DNA of 64,000 bases from Chromatiales bacterium (lineage in GTDB: Bacteria; Pseudomonadota; Gammaproteobacteria; Chromatiales; Chromatiaceae), in the NCBI GenBank assembly GCA_022360905.1, contig JAKSBX010000156.1, forward strand, positions 62,001 to 126,000. Direction: 5' to 3'. How positions within the stretch are numbered: position 1 is the stretch's first letter; every line of letters begins with the position of its first letter. Below are positions 62,646-64,000 of the stretch, piece by piece. The notes beneath the pieces were generated by a model that was not told the origin of the DNA, did no database searches, and saw only the letters and a program-made list of their open reading frames with translations. The position numbers and the translations under genes are program-made.

Positions 62646-63869
62646 TCAGGCCGACATCTTGGCCACGCGATCAGCTCCAGTTGCACTGCCTTCACGTTCT
62701 ACAGCCTGGTAATCGATACTGATGCGATCCCCGGCGATAGGCCGAAAAAAACCGTCTGCAAACGCTACATGGTCCGCATGCTCCCGATAACTGTCAATCA
62801 CAGCGGGATGACAGAATGTTACCAGCCAGGTGTAGCGATAACCTGCGCTCTCCTGCACCGCATCACCAGTGAATACCCGGCGTACACCGGGAATGGCAGC
62901 AAGGACACGCCTCCCCTCCGCCATCATATGATCGATCTGCCTACCATCATCGATACTGGTGTTGTAGATGATCAGATGCTCAACCGGCAACCAGGGTTCA
63001 CAATGTGCCAATACTTCAGAAGCACGTCCAGCGGATCCCCAGAGTGTCATACAGCGTGCAGCCTCGGCCTGGACCCCATCACTTACGCCCTGCATCAGCC
63101 CGGTAAAGCCCAACCGACGTTGATCCGCATTTTTCCCGACGCATGCGCCGGCTGCATCGGCCAGGGCCGTGTAATAGTTGATCTTAGCGATACCGTTCTC
63201 AATCAGCCTTTTGTACTGCTCTGCAGTGAGTCCGGTGCCGCCGTGCAGGACCAGCGGGATCGCCAGAGACGCGTTGATCTGCTGCAGACGCTCGAAATCG
63301 AGTTTCGGCTCACCGTTCATACGTCCATGAACTGTTCCAATCGAGACAGCCAGAAAATCCACGTCGGTCAGCTCGACGAATTGACTGGCCTCGTTGACCG
63401 AGGTGTAGCGCATTTCACCTGGGTGCTGTTCTGCATCCTCACCCTCTACTCCAGGCACATAGCCAAGCTCCCCTTCCACCGGTATACCACAAGCATGAGC
63501 CATGGAGACAACCTGGGCGGTAGTCTCTACATTCTCCTTGAACGAAGTGTGGGAGGCATCGACCATTACTCCATTACAACCCAGCCGAATCGAGTCGATG
63601 GCAGATTCAAGGCTCTCTCCGTGGTCCAGGTGGATTGCCACCGGCACCTCGGCACGCTTTGCAGCCGTCTCTACTGCGGCCATCAGCAGTTCGAAATCGT
63701 AGTGTTGGAAATGGGACTCGGCCAGGGAGAGGATGACCGGAGAAGCGGTCTTCTCTGCCGCAGCCATCACACCTGTCACAAAGTCCAGGTTGACCACATC
63801 AAAGGCACCCACAGCGTAACCATTGGTATAGGCGTGGTTAAGCATCTCTTTCATATTGACCAGCGGCAC
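62646..63869 (-). CDS. Class II aldolase fused to a Dabb domain
   Basis: A 407-residue two-domain protein. The first 285 residues are a class II (KbaY/GatY/FbaA-like) aldolase: PVAIHLDHGESLESAIDSI with zinc histidine, GVMVDASHTSF, GTVHGRMNGEP and PLVLHGGTGLTAEQYKRL. Residues about 295-395 form a stress-responsive dimeric alpha-beta barrel (VEHLIIYNTSIDDGRQIDHMMAEG, YTWLVTFCHPAVIDSYREHADHVAF). The combined start is the GTG at 63869 behind AAGGAG, giving MPLVNMKEML; the upstream TTG at 63890 lacks this. The Dabb part may bind an aromatic or lipid ligand, or join two aldolase units. Its substrate sugar phosphate is unknown. Confidence 0.88.
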   Translation of the reverse strand: MPLVNMKEMLNHAYTNGYAVGAFDVVNLDFVTGVMAAAEKTASPVILSLAESHFQHYDFELLMAAVETAAKRAEVPVAIHLDHGESLESAIDSIRLGCNGVMVDASHTSFKENVETTAQVVSMAHACGIPVEGELGYVPGVEGEDAEQHPGEMRYTSVNEASQFVELTDVDFLAVSIGTVHGRMNGEPKLDFERLQQINASLAIPLVLHGGTGLTAEQYKRLIENGIAKINYYTALADAAGACVGKNADQRRLGFTGLMQGVSDGVQAEAARCMTLWGSAGRASEVLAHCEPWLPVEHLIIYNTSIDDGRQIDHMMAEGRRVLAAIPGVRRVFTGDAVQESAGYRYTWLVTFCHPAVIDSYREHADHVAFADGFFRPIAGDRISIDYQAVEREGSATGADRVAKMSA

Positions 63870-64000
63870 AGGATCTCTCCTTATTCCCAATCAAGGTTTA
63901 TTTGTGAAAAGCATTTTCCCGGCAACTTTACGCCTACTTAACTGTTAGGTTAATTTAAATTAAACTAATATTTTGTTAAATTTGAGTAAAATAGTTGATC
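63870..64000 (-). promoter_or_regulatory. AT-rich upstream region of the aldolase gene
   Basis: The last 131 bases are AT-rich and contain TTAATTTAAATTAA, a 14-bp perfect palindrome at 63950-63963, about 80 bases before the aldolase start. No gene is visible. It probably holds the promoter and perhaps a regulator site. Confidence 0.45.

Noticed and set aside
62769-63941. A 390-codon open frame on the plus strand
   Set aside because: It lies antisense to the aldolase-Dabb gene, whose conserved motifs account for the region; the antisense product has no recognisable features.
1-64000. CRISPR arrays, prophage, complete insertion sequences, rRNA and tRNA genes
   Set aside because: No regularly spaced repeats, phage structural genes, transposase genes or RNA gene signatures were recognised in either strand.

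Overview
The window reads as chromosome of a free-living or symbiotic gammaproteobacterium. Three things point there: the yceD-rpmF-plsX-fabHDG-acpP-fabF-pabC-mltG-tmk-holB-pilZ-tatD gene order, the nadB/ygfX pair, and the FadE/FadI/FadJ style of beta-oxidation. An Isp-type (group 1e-like) [NiFe] hydrogenase beside an SHP/diheme cytochrome c/cytochrome b561 operon suggests a sulfur-oxidising lineage (Chromatiales or Sedimenticolaceae-like). That placement is inference; no rRNA or tRNA gene is visible to fix it.

Layout. 1-1940: the 3' part of nadB converging on ygfX. 1965-5831: one minus-strand operon, cytochrome b561 - SHP-type monoheme cytochrome - diheme cytochrome c - PepSY protein - response regulator - sensor kinase. 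6101-11968: minus-strand hydrogenase genes (maturation protease, half-size HupH-like protein, small subunit, Isp1, Isp2, large subunit), with the accessory genes hypC-hypA-hypB-hypD divergent on the plus strand (12221-14714); hypE and hypF are not in the window. 15099-17120: a TonB-dependent receptor. 17332-26454: a plus-strand fatty-acid degradation run (permuted NlpC/P60-like protein, fadE, fadI, fadJ, an acyl-CoA ligase, an EthD-like protein). 26493-31279: minus-strand OprP-like porin, PhnD-like periplasmic binding protein and a membrane GGDEF-EAL protein, a possible solute-sensing c-di-GMP module. 31355-42375: the large fatty-acid/phospholipid synthesis and housekeeping cluster. 42452-45727: oadG-oadA-oadB sodium-pumping oxaloacetate decarboxylase, sitting between yceD and maf, which are neighbours in E. 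coli.

45994-64000 is a more mosaic region. It holds maf, an HDOD protein, an 818-residue receiver/degenerate-GGDEF/coiled-coil/membrane protein, a DUF2914 protein, a YugP-like metallopeptidase, a DUF4332 helix-hairpin-helix protein, an arginine-rich RRM-like protein, a LON-domain protein, a YheT hydrolase, an unrecognised protein, a second two-component pair, a TPR protein, a cold-shock-type RRM protein, a TIM-barrel protein, HtpX, and a class II aldolase fused to a Dabb domain. A short repeat built on CTAGGGCCTGTTAACA recurs here and, in inverted orientation, brackets the second two-component system. It looks like the end of a small IS5-like non-autonomous element.

The most unusual items are the aldolase-Dabb fusion, the porin/PhnD/GGDEF-EAL module, the membrane-anchored receiver with an inactive-looking GGDEF domain, the inverted repeats around the two-component system, the nested palindrome upstream of the TonB receptor and the structured leader before the LON gene. 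I saw no CRISPR array, complete insertion sequence, prophage or recognisable defence system.
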